DNA of 13,377 nt, taken from contig JALQSZ010000018.1 in NCBI GenBank assembly GCA_023264135.1, positions 1 to 13,377 of the forward strand, written 5' to 3'. A model generated the notes under the pieces. That model saw only the letters and a list, made by a program, of their open reading frames with translations. It ran no database searches and was not told the origin of the DNA. The DNA is from Acidimicrobiales bacterium. Lineage in GTDB: Bacteria > Actinomycetota > Acidimicrobiia > Acidimicrobiales > Acidimicrobilacustridaceae. Within the stretch, counting starts at the first letter, position 1; each line of letters opens with the position of its first letter. A program made the position numbers and the translations under genes. Shown here in pieces: positions 1-7,386 of the stretch.

Positions 1-20
1 GGCCCGTTCCATCGCCGTCC

Positions 21-26
21 GAGGAG
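21..26 (+). promoter_or_regulatory. Ribosome binding site of acpP
   Basis: GAGGAG lies 6 nt before the GTG at 33. It is the strongest Shine-Dalgarno match in the first 100 bases and fixes the acpP start at GTG 33, even though the reading frame stays open to the left edge of the window. Confidence 0.75.
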
Positions 27-32
27 ACTGTT

Positions 33-323
33 GTGCCCGCTGAGACCCATGTCGAACAAGGCCCCATCGACCGTGAGTTCGTCCTGAATCTGGTCCGTGA
101 CCGGTTGGCCGACATCCTCGAGACCGAGCCCACCGCCATCAACGAAGGCGATTCATTCGCTGACGATCTCGATGCCGACAGCCTTGCCCTTATTGAACTT
201 GTCGAGGCCCTCGAAGAGGAACTGGGCGAGCGCAGCGTTGGCTTCCGCATCGAAGACGAGGATCTTGCCGATCTCAAGACCGTTCGTGATGCGGTCGATT
301 ACGTCATGGCGAAGCTGGGCTGA
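33..323 (+). CDS. acpP: Acyl carrier protein
   Basis: This is the small acidic carrier that holds growing acyl chains on a 4'-phosphopantetheine arm during cytoplasmic type II fatty acid synthesis. The 96-residue product has the family fold pattern: a first helix (about 17-31), then the attachment motif DADSLALIEL, in which Ser50 of Asp-Ser-Leu is the expected pantetheine site, then an acidic helix II (EALEEELG) and a final helix ending in VDYVMAKLG. The family is usually about 75-85 residues; the extra length is an N-terminal lead of roughly 12 residues. The start is GTG 33 with a good GAGGAG site. It is the first complete gene of a forward operon that continues into rnc, an acpP-rnc pairing common in bacteria. 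A dedicated carrier for another pathway cannot be fully excluded, but the neighbours favour the housekeeping protein. Confidence 0.93.
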   Translation: MPAETHVEQGPIDREFVLNLVRDRLADILETEPTAINEGDSFADDLDADSLALIELVEALEEELGERSVGFRIEDEDLADLKTVRDAVDYVMAKLG

Positions 324-1053
324 GGTCCTGAGCTCCGACGCTGTCACCGCGCTGGTCGAACGCCTGGGTTACGGGTTCTCCGAGCCCGGGCCTCTCCTCC
401 TCGCGCTTACGCATCGGTCGTGGTGCTCGGAAACGGGTCACACGGCGTCAAACGAACGGCTTGAGTTTCTTGGCGACGCGGTGCTCGGCGTGATCGTGAC
501 CGATCATCTCTTCACGACACACCCGGAAATGCCTGAGGGGTTGCTGGCCAAAGTGCGCTCTGCAGTGGTGAGCGAACCGACCTTGGCCAAGGTGGCCGCC
601 GAACTCGGTGTCGGGCCGGCGTTGCGATTGGGCAAGGGTGAAGATGCCAGTGGCGGACGCGCCAAAGCATCCATCCTCTCCGACGCCATGGAGGCCATCA
701 TCGGCGCCGTGTATGTCGATGGCGGAATCGATGCCGCTCGCGAGGTTGTCCTGAGCCTGTTCGCAGGGTCGATCGAGGCAGCAGCCGAAGAACCCGGCGA
801 CGGCGACTTCAAATCACAACTTCAAGAACTCACGGCGCGTCGATTTTCTTCTGCGCCGGTCTATGAACTCGGGGCAGAAGGCCCCGACCACGAGAAGCGA
901 TTCTTTGCTCGGGTTTCGGTCGACGGAAACGTCATCGGCGAAGGCGAAGGACGCTCGAAGAAGGGTGCCGAACAGGCCGCAGCGCATGCCGCGCTTGTGC
1001 ACCTGTCAACGGTCACCGTTCCCAACCATGAGAGTGGGCAGCAAAATGCCTGA
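289..1053 (+). CDS. rnc: Ribonuclease III
   Basis: This endonuclease cuts double-stranded RNA in rRNA precursors and structured mRNAs. Counting from ATG 289 it has 254 residues. The catalytic domain carries the signature NERLEFLGDAVL at 55-66, with Glu56, Glu59 and Asp63 matching the metal-binding acids, and SDAMEAIIGAVYVDGG, with Asp132 and Glu135 completing the Mg site. A double-stranded RNA-binding domain follows (about 173-240, ending in GRSKKGAEQAAAHAAL). The start is uncertain. ATG 289 or GTG 286 would overlap acpP by 35-38 nt without a visible ribosome site. CTG 328, 4 nt after the acpP stop, would give a 241-residue protein with a more usual lead before the conserved LGYGF. The 3' end overlaps mutM by 8 nt, so the genes are co-transcribed. 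Confidence 0.93.
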   Translation: MRSITSWRSWAEVLSSDAVTALVERLGYGFSEPGPLLLALTHRSWCSETGHTASNERLEFLGDAVLGVIVTDHLFTTHPEMPEGLLAKVRSAVVSEPTLAKVAAELGVGPALRLGKGEDASGGRAKASILSDAMEAIIGAVYVDGGIDAAREVVLSLFAGSIEAAAEEPGDGDFKSQLQELTARRFSSAPVYELGAEGPDHEKRFFARVSVDGNVIGEGEGRSKKGAEQAAAHAALVHLSTVTVPNHESGQQNA

Positions 1054-1882
1054 ATTGCCCGAAGTAGAAACCATTCGTCGCGAACTCGAGAAAGAGGTCG
1101 TCGGACGCAAGGTGAAGACCGTCGAAGTCACCGGCAAGAAGTCGATCAAACGACAGACGCCCGATGAATTCATCAACGGACTTGTCGGCGCCAAGATCAC
1201 CGGTTCGCAGCGCAAAGGGAAGTACCTCCTTATGCCGCTCGATAACGGTCAGGTGCTCATTGTGCATCTGCGGATGTCGGGCCAACTGCGTCGGGCAACG
1301 CCCAAGGACGAAGTGGAAAAGCACACCCACGTGACCATCACGTTCACCCAAGGTGGGCAACTCCGATTCATCGATCCGCGCACCTTCGGCGAAATGTTCC
1401 TTGCGACACCCGATGAAATCTCTTCAGAGATCGAAGAACTTTCAAACCTCGGCATCGACCCAGTGGAAACTCCAATGTCGTGGGTCGACTTCGGTCACCT
1501 TCTGCGTTCGAAGAATCAATCGTTGAAGGCATTCCTCACCGATCAATCAATGATCGCCGGCATCGGCAATATCTATGCCGATGAAATCCTTTTCGATTCG
1601 GGCCTGCGCTACGACCGCGAAACCGGTTCGTTAACGACGCAGGAAATTCGTCGCCTCTATCGCTCGCTTGTCGAGATTCTGCACGAAGCGATTAAGTACA
1701 ACGGCTCCACATTGGGCGACGGTCAGTATGTCGACCTCTTTGGTAAGGCCGGCGATTATCAAAGCCATCATCAGGTGTACGACCGCGAAAAGCAGCCGTG
1801 TCGTCGTTGTCGTCGTAACGACATCGTCAAGACCAAGGTTGCCAGCCGGTCCACCTTCTACTGCGAGGTCTGTCAGGTCTGA
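1046..1882 (+). CDS. mutM: Formamidopyrimidine-DNA glycosylase (8-oxoguanine repair)
   Basis: This bifunctional base-excision repair enzyme removes 8-oxoguanine and ring-opened purines and then nicks the DNA by beta/delta elimination. The 278-residue protein begins MPELPEVET, diagnostic of MutM. Pro2 becomes the N-terminal nucleophile after Met removal, Glu3 is the acid, and Lys57 in QRKGKY matches the conserved catalytic lysine. The helix-two-turn-helix is visible as GIGNIYADEILF, and the C terminus is a zinc finger with Cys252, Cys255, Cys273 and Cys276 and the DNA-contacting Arg268 in SRSTFYC. Length is normal for the family. The frame is open well upstream, but ATG 1046 is fixed by the need for Pro2. 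It overlaps the rnc end by 8 nt, and its TGA shares one base with the smc ATG (TGATG), implying coupled translation. Confidence 0.96.
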   Translation: MPELPEVETIRRELEKEVVGRKVKTVEVTGKKSIKRQTPDEFINGLVGAKITGSQRKGKYLLMPLDNGQVLIVHLRMSGQLRRATPKDEVEKHTHVTITFTQGGQLRFIDPRTFGEMFLATPDEISSEIEELSNLGIDPVETPMSWVDFGHLLRSKNQSLKAFLTDQSMIAGIGNIYADEILFDSGLRYDRETGSLTTQEIRRLYRSLVEILHEAIKYNGSTLGDGQYVDLFGKAGDYQSHHQVYDREKQPCRRCRRNDIVKTKVASRSTFYCEVCQV

Positions 1883-4800
1883 TGTATCTGAAACGACTCA
1901 CGATGAAGGGCTTCAAGTCCTTCGCCGATACGACAGCTCTCGATCTCGAACCAGGCGTCACCGTTGTGGTGGGTCCAAACGGTTCGGGCAAATCCAATGT
2001 GGTCGACGCAATCGGTTGGGTACTCGGTGCCCAAGCGCCCTCTGCGGTTCGTTCGCAGAAAATGGACGACGTCATTTTTGCGGGAACGACCAAGCGGGCT
2101 GCGCTTGGTCGCGCAGAGGTGAGCCTCACCATCGACAACTCCTCGGGAATGCTTCCGATCGAGTTCAACGAAGTCACGATTACTCGTACGTTGTTCCGGT
2201 CTGGCGACAGTGAATACGCAATCAACGGCGTTCCCTGTCGACTTCTCGACATTCAAGATCTGCTTTCCGATAGCGGTGTTGGTCGTCAACAGCACGTCAT
2301 CATTTCGCAGGGCCAGATCGACGCGGTGCTCAATGCGCGCCCAGAAGAGCGGCGCGCAATCATTGAAGAAGCGGCTGGCATTCTGAAATATCGCCGTCGC
2401 AAAGAGAAGTCCGAACGTCGTCTCACTGCGACCGAAGGCAACCTCACCCGTTTGCAGGATCTCCTTCGCGAAGTGCGTCGTCAGTTGCGCCCTCTTGAGC
2501 GTCAGGCCGACGCAGCTCGTCGTCACGCCGGTGTGGTGGCGGAACTCACCGCGCTGCGCATTTTCATTGCCGGACGCGAACTTGCTGGTTTGCGCACTCG
2601 ACTTGAGAACGGCATGCGTGGTCGTGCCGAGCTCTCTGCCGAGGAAGAACGACTTCGCCGTTCGCTTGCGGAACTCGACACGCAAATCATGTCGGTCGAA
2701 GCAGAACTCACTGCGATGGGTGGCGACGACCTCGGCGATGGTCTCGCGTCATACGAGTCGCTGTTCCAACAAGCACGTGGTCTGTCTGCAGTTCTTACCG
2801 AACGACGTCGCGGCGTCGATCGTCTTCGTGGCGCGTCGGTCGACCAAGGCGTCGTTGCCTCTCTCGAAGCCGAAGCAGCCCGACTCGCCGCGGAACTGGC
2901 CGAAGTCGAAAGCGAGTCCGAGAAATTCGAGCCGCTCGCGGCCGAACTGGCGGAAGCGGAAGAACGACTCGCGTCGGAACGCTCGGAATTCGAACAGCAG
3001 TGGGCGAGTGGTGTCCCCGCTCCTACCGGTGCTGCTGCCGAAGTCCGCGGCGAACTCGCTGCCCTTCGCACCGCATCAGGTCGCGCTCGCGAAGAACGCG
3101 ATCGTATTGGCACTCGCGCGTCGGCACTTGCCGAAAAGGCAGCGCAACTCCTGACCGAAACTGAATCGCTTCGCGCCCAGCTCATTGAGTTGGAATCGGC
3201 GGAGCTTCCGTTGGTCGAGGCCATGGAAGCGGCAGAGATTCGTCGTTCGCAAGCCGAAGCTGCAGTCGAGGCCGCGGAATCGGCGCATCGCGCTGCGGAA
3301 AGCGAACAGCACGCCTGGAGCGCACGAGTAGAAGCGCTTGCGCTTGCGCTCGACGAAGCGCGTTCTCGTGCCGGAACCGAACGTCTCGCCGGCATCGATG
3401 GTGTGCTCGGCACGGTGCTCGACCTTGTTGAAGTCGATGCAGGTTGGGAATCCGCGTTCGAAGCCGCGGTGGGCGAGGCCCTGGCCGCAGTTGTTGTCGA
3501 TGGCGTCGACGCCGGTCTTCGCGCACTCGAAGCGTTGAGCGCGGAATCGCTGAGTGGTGCAGTGTTGGCCCTCGGTGCTGGTCGTTCGACGCGTACCGCT
3601 CCTCCTGTAGGTGCACCGCTTCGCGGACATGTTCGTGCCCGTCGACCCGACGTTGAACCGTTGCTCGATGCGCTTATCGGTTCTGCTGTCGTGATCGATG
3701 GCGGTTGGGTGCAGGCAGTCGATGCATCGCTTGCGCATCCCGACGCAATCGTTGTCACCAACTCAGGCGATCGCTTTGGTGTGAGCGGATGGCGAGTCGG
3801 TTCATCAGGTGCGGGCGCGACAGGCGCTGCACTCGATGAAGCAACCCGTCGTGCTGAAGAAGCGGTACTTGTCGCGGTTGAGGCCGCTGCAGTTCTTGAA
3901 ACTGCTCGAGCAGAACTCACCGACGCGGCGAGCGTCGAGGCGGGTCTTGCCCGAGATCTCGACGCGAACGATTCGCGTCTCACCGCTGCCGGCGATCGTT
4001 TGCAACGAGCCGAAACCGATCGCCGCGATGCTGCGACCGAAGCCGAAGCGCTCAACGATCATCTTGGTGAACTCACCGATCGTGTGACTCGTGAAGATGC
4101 ACGTATCGCTGAACTCGAAGGGATGCTTCCCGAACTCGAGGCAGCCGATAACGAACTCGCCGCTTCGGCTCGTCGTATGGCCGAGTCACGCGCTCGTCTT
4201 GAAGAACAAGCTGCCGAGGTCGGTTCTCGTCGAAGCGATCTCGAGGTTCGCAGCGTTGCTGTCGTTGAACGTCGGCAGTTCCTCACCGGCCGTTTGGCCG
4301 AGGTGGAAACCCGTCTTGAAGGTGCCGCAGCAGAACGCGAAGCGGCCGAAGCGCGGCGTCTTGAACTTGATCGCACGCAAACCGCGCTCGATCGCTTGTC
4401 GGCACTGGTAACAGACCGGTCGGCACTGATCGAGGGTCGCCTCAACGATTTCCGCGAGCGTCGTCGTCAGCAATCCGAAGCGGCCCGCGGTGTCGCTGGT
4501 CGTCTCGACGGTCTCCGTCGCCAGCGCGCCGATCAGGAACGTGGCCTCGGCGAGGTTCGTGAACGACTGCAACGCGCTGAAATCGATCACGCGGAAATCG
4601 AAATGCGTATCGAAGCGGCAGTGGAAGCGCTTCGTCGTGATCTCGATTGCGAACCCGATGTCGCCATTGCCAGTGAGTGCCCCGAACTCGCTGAAGGTGC
4701 AACTGCGGCGGGTCGTGCCCGTGAACTCGAACGCGACCTTCGCCTCATGGGTCCAATCAATCCATTGGCTCTCGAGGAATTCGATGCGTTGCAGGAACGA

Positions 4801-5343
4801 CACACGTTCCTTGAGCAGCAACTCGAAGATGTCAAGGAAAGCCGTCGCGAACTCGCCAAGGTCATCCGAGCCATCGACGGAGAAATCGTCAGTGTTTTCG
4901 CTGCGGCTTTCGCCGATGTTGCTGCGAACTTCGAAGCGCTGTTCCAGACGCTGTTCCCAGGTGGCCAAGGTCGACTCAAACTCACTGAGCCCGACAACTT
5001 GTTGCTCACGGGTATCGAGGTCGAAGCGAAACCTTCGGGCAAGAACGTTCGGAAGCTCTCGCTTCTTTCAGGTGGTGAGCGTTCGCTCACGGCGCTTGCG
5101 TATTTGTTCGCCGTGTTCCGTAGCCGTCCGTCGCCGTTCTATGTCATGGACGAAGTCGAGGCAGCACTCGACGATATGAACCTCAGCCGGTTCCTTGGTC
5201 TCGTTGCGGAATTCCGCAACGATGCCCAGCTCGTCATCGTGAGCCATCAGAAGCGCACGATGGAAGCAGCCGATTGCCTCTATGGCGTCTCAATGCAACC
5301 CGGCGGTTCCTCACGAGTGGTCAGCGAAAAGGTCTCCTCGTAG
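1882..5343 (+). CDS. smc: Chromosome segregation/condensation ATPase SMC
   Basis: SMC is the coiled-coil ATPase core of bacterial condensin, which loads on DNA with ScpA/ScpB and extrudes loops to organise and segregate chromosomes. The 1153-residue protein has the full family layout. The N-terminal head carries Walker A GPNGSGKSN (31-39, Lys37) and the typical stretch from SDSGVGRQQHVIISQGQID to EERRAIIEEAAGI. A long Glu/Arg/Ala-rich coil follows (about 165-500), then the hinge (about 504-650, from GVLGTVLDLVEVD to GSSGAGATGA) and the return coil. The C-terminal head has the ABC signature LSGGE (1062-1066) and Walker B FYVMDEVEAALDD (Asp1090, Glu1091). Length is normal and no frame break is seen. 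It starts in a TGATG overlap with mutM and ends before a strong hairpin. ftsY, often its neighbour, is 6.77 kb further on. Confidence 0.97.
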   Translation: MYLKRLTMKGFKSFADTTALDLEPGVTVVVGPNGSGKSNVVDAIGWVLGAQAPSAVRSQKMDDVIFAGTTKRAALGRAEVSLTIDNSSGMLPIEFNEVTITRTLFRSGDSEYAINGVPCRLLDIQDLLSDSGVGRQQHVIISQGQIDAVLNARPEERRAIIEEAAGILKYRRRKEKSERRLTATEGNLTRLQDLLREVRRQLRPLERQADAARRHAGVVAELTALRIFIAGRELAGLRTRLENGMRGRAELSAEEERLRRSLAELDTQIMSVEAELTAMGGDDLGDGLASYESLFQQARGLSAVLTERRRGVDRLRGASVDQGVVASLEAEAARLAAELAEVESESEKFEPLAAELAEAEERLASERSEFEQQWASGVPAPTGAAAEVRGELAALRTASGRAREERDRIGTRASALAEKAAQLLTETESLRAQLIELESAELPLVEAMEAAEIRRSQAEAAVEAAESAHRAAESEQHAWSARVEALALALDEARSRAGTERLAGIDGVLGTVLDLVEVDAGWESAFEAAVGEALAAVVVDGVDAGLRALEALSAESLSGAVLALGAGRSTRTAPPVGAPLRGHVRARRPDVEPLLDALIGSAVVIDGGWVQAVDASLAHPDAIVVTNSGDRFGVSGWRVGSSGAGATGAALDEATRRAEEAVLVAVEAAAVLETARAELTDAASVEAGLARDLDANDSRLTAAGDRLQRAETDRRDAATEAEALNDHLGELTDRVTREDARIAELEGMLPELEAADNELAASARRMAESRARLEEQAAEVGSRRSDLEVRSVAVVERRQFLTGRLAEVETRLEGAAAEREAAEARRLELDRTQTALDRLSALVTDRSALIEGRLNDFRERRRQQSEAARGVAGRLDGLRRQRADQERGLGEVRERLQRAEIDHAEIEMRIEAAVEALRRDLDCEPDVAIASECPELAEGATAAGRARELERDLRLMGPINPLALEEFDALQERHTFLEQQLEDVKESRRELAKVIRAIDGEIVSVFAAAFADVAANFEALFQTLFPGGQGRLKLTEPDNLLLTGIEVEAKPSGKNVRKLSLLSGGERSLTALAYLFAVFRSRPSPFYVMDEVEAALDDMNLSRFLGLVAEFRNDAQLVIVSHQKRTMEAADCLYGVSMQPGGSSRVVSEKVSS

Positions 5344-5375
5344 CTCTCGCCGATCGGCATCACACGCAAAACGAC

Positions 5376-5407
5376 CAATGGCCCACCGATCAGTCGGTGG
5401 GCCATTG
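5376..5407. terminator. Bidirectional intrinsic terminator between convergent smc and the VWA gene
   Basis: A perfect 14-bp inverted repeat (arms 5376-5389 and 5394-5407, CAATGGCCCACCGA and its complement) surrounds a TCAG loop. It lies in the 85-bp gap between the smc stop (5343) and the VWA gene stop (5429), where both operons end. On the reverse strand the hairpin is followed by GTCGTTTTGCG, a short T run; on the forward strand there is none. It should therefore act best for the reverse operon and more as a stem-only terminator or RNA 3'-end protector for smc. Confidence 0.8.
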
Positions 5408-5428
5408 CAGTGACGGGCTGGGAACGAA

Positions 5429-6388
5429 CTAGGGCAGTCGGTTCGACCAAGCGAGTGCAAGGCCTGATGCGACAACCAGCGTGAGGAACGACGCGGCCAC
5501 AAACCATTGGGTGAGCGAAGACTGCACGTCGTCGTATCCGATTGAGGAACCAATCTTTGAATACACATCGGTCAACTGGTTCTGGGTCGAGGCTTCGTAG
5601 AAGTTGCCTCCCGATTCGTTCGCAATCGTTTCGAGTGATGGTGCATCAACGGGAACACTCACGCTTTGACCATTGGGCAGCGTGACAGTTCCGGTCGGTG
5701 TGCCGAATGCGATCGTTGAGACGGGGACGCCTTCATCGATTGCCCTTTGTGTCGCAGTGGCGTTCGGCGTTCCCATTGTCGTCGTGCCATCAGAGAGGAG
5801 CACGATCGCGGCGGGAACCGCGGCGCCGTCGGGGGCTGGTGGTACGTCACCGAGTGCATCGAGACTTGCATCAATCGCATCGCCGATTGCGGTGCCGTCG
5901 GCGAGTTGAGCACTCTGAATGGCATTGGCCACTCGCTCGCGGTCGGTGGTCGGAGTCACTCTGACCTTTGCGCTGCCGGCAAAGGTGACGAGCCCGACAT
6001 TGAACTGTGCCGGTACGTCGTCGAGGAACGCAGTTGCCGCAGCTTTGGCTGCTTCGATCCGATCGGGCTTCACGTCGGTTGCTTCCATCGAAAGCGAAAC
6101 GTCGAGGGCCAGCATCACGGTTGCTCGTTCCCGCGGAACCTTCACGTCGTGGACTGGTTGAGCGAATGCCAAAACCAGTGCCGCCAGCGCAACAAGTTGA
6201 ACGGCCGCGGCGATGTGTCGACGCCAACCTGGTCGATTCGGTGCTACCGACTCGAGTAACTCAAGGTTCGTGAATCGGACTGCATACTTCGAACGGCGCT
6301 TTTGGAAAATCGCGTAGGTGACGCCAAGCGCAACAACAACGAAAAGTAGAAGCAGTCGCCAAGGGCTGAGGAAAGAAATGCCCATCAT
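5429..6388 (-). CDS. Membrane-anchored von Willebrand factor A (VWA) domain protein, BatA-like
   Basis: The 319-residue protein has two N-terminal membrane helices (about 9-28 and 58-78), separated by a short basic loop, then a VWA domain and a C-terminal helix (about 294-314). The metal-ion-dependent adhesion site is complete: DVSLS (Asp96, Ser98, Ser100), Thr166 in GTAIGD and Asp200 in LLSDG. This layout matches BatA-type proteins encoded beside MoxR ATPases and DUF58 proteins, where the VWA domain is thought to recruit clients or partners to the ATPase. With an even number of N-terminal helices the VWA domain is predicted on the same side as the N terminus; the charge pattern does not clearly decide which side. 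It is the last gene of the reverse operon, its ATG overlapping the DUF58 stop (ATGA) behind a GGAGG site. No BatB, BatD or TPR partner follows. The precise function is unknown. Confidence 0.87.
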   Translation of the reverse strand: MMGISFLSPWRLLLLFVVVALGVTYAIFQKRRSKYAVRFTNLELLESVAPNRPGWRRHIAAAVQLVALAALVLAFAQPVHDVKVPRERATVMLALDVSLSMEATDVKPDRIEAAKAAATAFLDDVPAQFNVGLVTFAGSAKVRVTPTTDRERVANAIQSAQLADGTAIGDAIDASLDALGDVPPAPDGAAVPAAIVLLSDGTTTMGTPNATATQRAIDEGVPVSTIAFGTPTGTVTLPNGQSVSVPVDAPSLETIANESGGNFYEASTQNQLTDVYSKIGSSIGYDDVQSSLTQWFVAASFLTLVVASGLALAWSNRLP

Positions 6389-7386
6389 CGGACGCCTCCG
6401 GTGGTGAGGGTCGCTCCCGCAATGGCTCCGACATTTCCGGAACCGTGTGCAGCAGAACGAGACAAGGAATCAATACGGTCGCGTCGACGAGAAACAAATC
6501 GAGCGAGGTCGAGCAGCCAGTCGCGGTCGGTGCGGAGCACTAAATGGTCGGCACTCGTTGCACGGACACGCGCCGCAATCGCCGCTCGTTGATCGGCTGC
6601 AGCTTTCGCGTATCGCTCACGGAACTTCGCGTTACCGGTCGGCACTTCGATTTCGCGTCCGGTCACGGTGTCGTGAAGTAACAGCATTCCGACATCTGGG
6701 AGCGCGAGTTCGACGGGATCGACAACCTCGATGCACAGAACATCGTGACGAAGCGCCAACGTGCGTAGTGCTGCGTCCCAAGGACCCGGATCGAGGAAAT
6801 CGGAAATCACCACGACAAGTCCGCGGCGTTTTGCGGTTCCAGCGATACGACGAAGCCCTGCGGTGAGATCGGTGCGTCCTGGCTGCGGGTTATCGAGTGC
6901 CGTCAACACTTGACGCAGAAGTGCCTGCATATGAACGCGTCCTGATCGAGCAGGAATTGGCGGCGAGGCACCGTCGGGTCCGATCGTCATTGCGCCGATT
7001 CGATTGCCCGTTCTTGCGGTCAGGAAACCCGTGGCGGCAACGCCGGCGAGAGCAAGGTCTCGCTTTTCACAGGTTGCCGTGCCGAATGCAAGCGACGCCG
7101 ATGCATCGACGAGGATCCAGGTTTCAAGTTCGCGATCGGCAACGCTGTCGCGCACATGGGTGTCGCCGAGTCGGGCGGTGACATTCCAATCGATACGACG
7201 AACGTCGTCGCCAGGTTGGTAGGCGCGAATTTCACCAGGCTCGGAACCATGACCGGGGGTGAGACCGCGATGGTCACCTTGAAGCAACCCGTCGAGACGA
7301 CGAGTCACGCTGATTTCGAGGCGACGGAGAATTTCCGCGGCGGGGGTTCCGTCAATCGAGGGCGCCGCGGTTTTCTTGGCGCTCAC
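6385..7386 (-). CDS. DUF58 domain protein of a MoxR/VWA cassette
   Basis: The 333-residue protein carries the DUF58 hallmark at about 51-72, GEIRAYQPGDDVRRIDWN followed by VTAR. After it comes a VWA-like region with WILVDASASLAFG (Asp94, Ser96, Ser98) and VVVISDFLDPG, a partial metal-site pattern often seen in this family. There is no hydrophobic segment long enough to cross the membrane, so it should be cytoplasmic. DUF58 proteins are almost always encoded between a MoxR ATPase and membrane VWA proteins, as here. They are inferred to link the two, but no biochemical activity is established. It starts at GTG 7386 in a GTGA overlap with the moxR stop, without its own ribosome site, and ends in an ATGA overlap with the VWA gene, so all three products should be made in step. 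A basic stretch, FVSRRRDRIDSLSR, lies near the C terminus. Confidence 0.9.
   Translation of the reverse strand: MSAKKTAAPSIDGTPAAEILRRLEISVTRRLDGLLQGDHRGLTPGHGSEPGEIRAYQPGDDVRRIDWNVTARLGDTHVRDSVADRELETWILVDASASLAFGTATCEKRDLALAGVAATGFLTARTGNRIGAMTIGPDGASPPIPARSGRVHMQALLRQVLTALDNPQPGRTDLTAGLRRIAGTAKRRGLVVVISDFLDPGPWDAALRTLALRHDVLCIEVVDPVELALPDVGMLLLHDTVTGREIEVPTGNAKFRERYAKAAADQRAAIAARVRATSADHLVLRTDRDWLLDLARFVSRRRDRIDSLSRSAAHGSGNVGAIAGATLTTGGVR
6395..6399 (-). promoter_or_regulatory. Ribosome binding site of the VWA gene
   Basis: On the reverse strand GGAGG sits 6 nt before the ATG at 6388, inside the end of the DUF58 gene. This favours the first of two consecutive ATG codons (6388 and 6385) as the start. 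Confidence 0.7.

Noticed and set aside
1..43. Possible 3' end of an upstream gene (frame 2, stop TGA at 41-43, overlapping acpP)
   Set aside because: Only 13 codons are visible and they match no family ending that can be recognised; not enough to call a gene.
1798..1822. Repeated GTCGT units near the end of mutM
   Set aside because: They encode the Arg-rich zinc finger segment (Cys-Arg-Arg-Cys-Arg-Arg) and are explained by codon use.
1873..2685. Reverse-strand open frame over the start of smc
   Set aside because: It covers the Walker A region of SMC on the opposite strand and shows no domain of its own; a shadow frame.
2523..4055. Long reverse-strand open frame (510 codons) inside smc
   Set aside because: It is rich in Ser, Arg and Ala without any motif and lies opposite the biased GAA/CTC/CGT codons of the SMC coiled coil. 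The forward SMC frame is complete and carries all family motifs.
5349..5358. Perfect 10-bp palindrome GCCGATCGGC after smc
   Set aside because: With no loop it cannot form a useful hairpin, and such GATC-centred palindromes are common by chance at this base composition. The 14-bp hairpin next to it explains the region.
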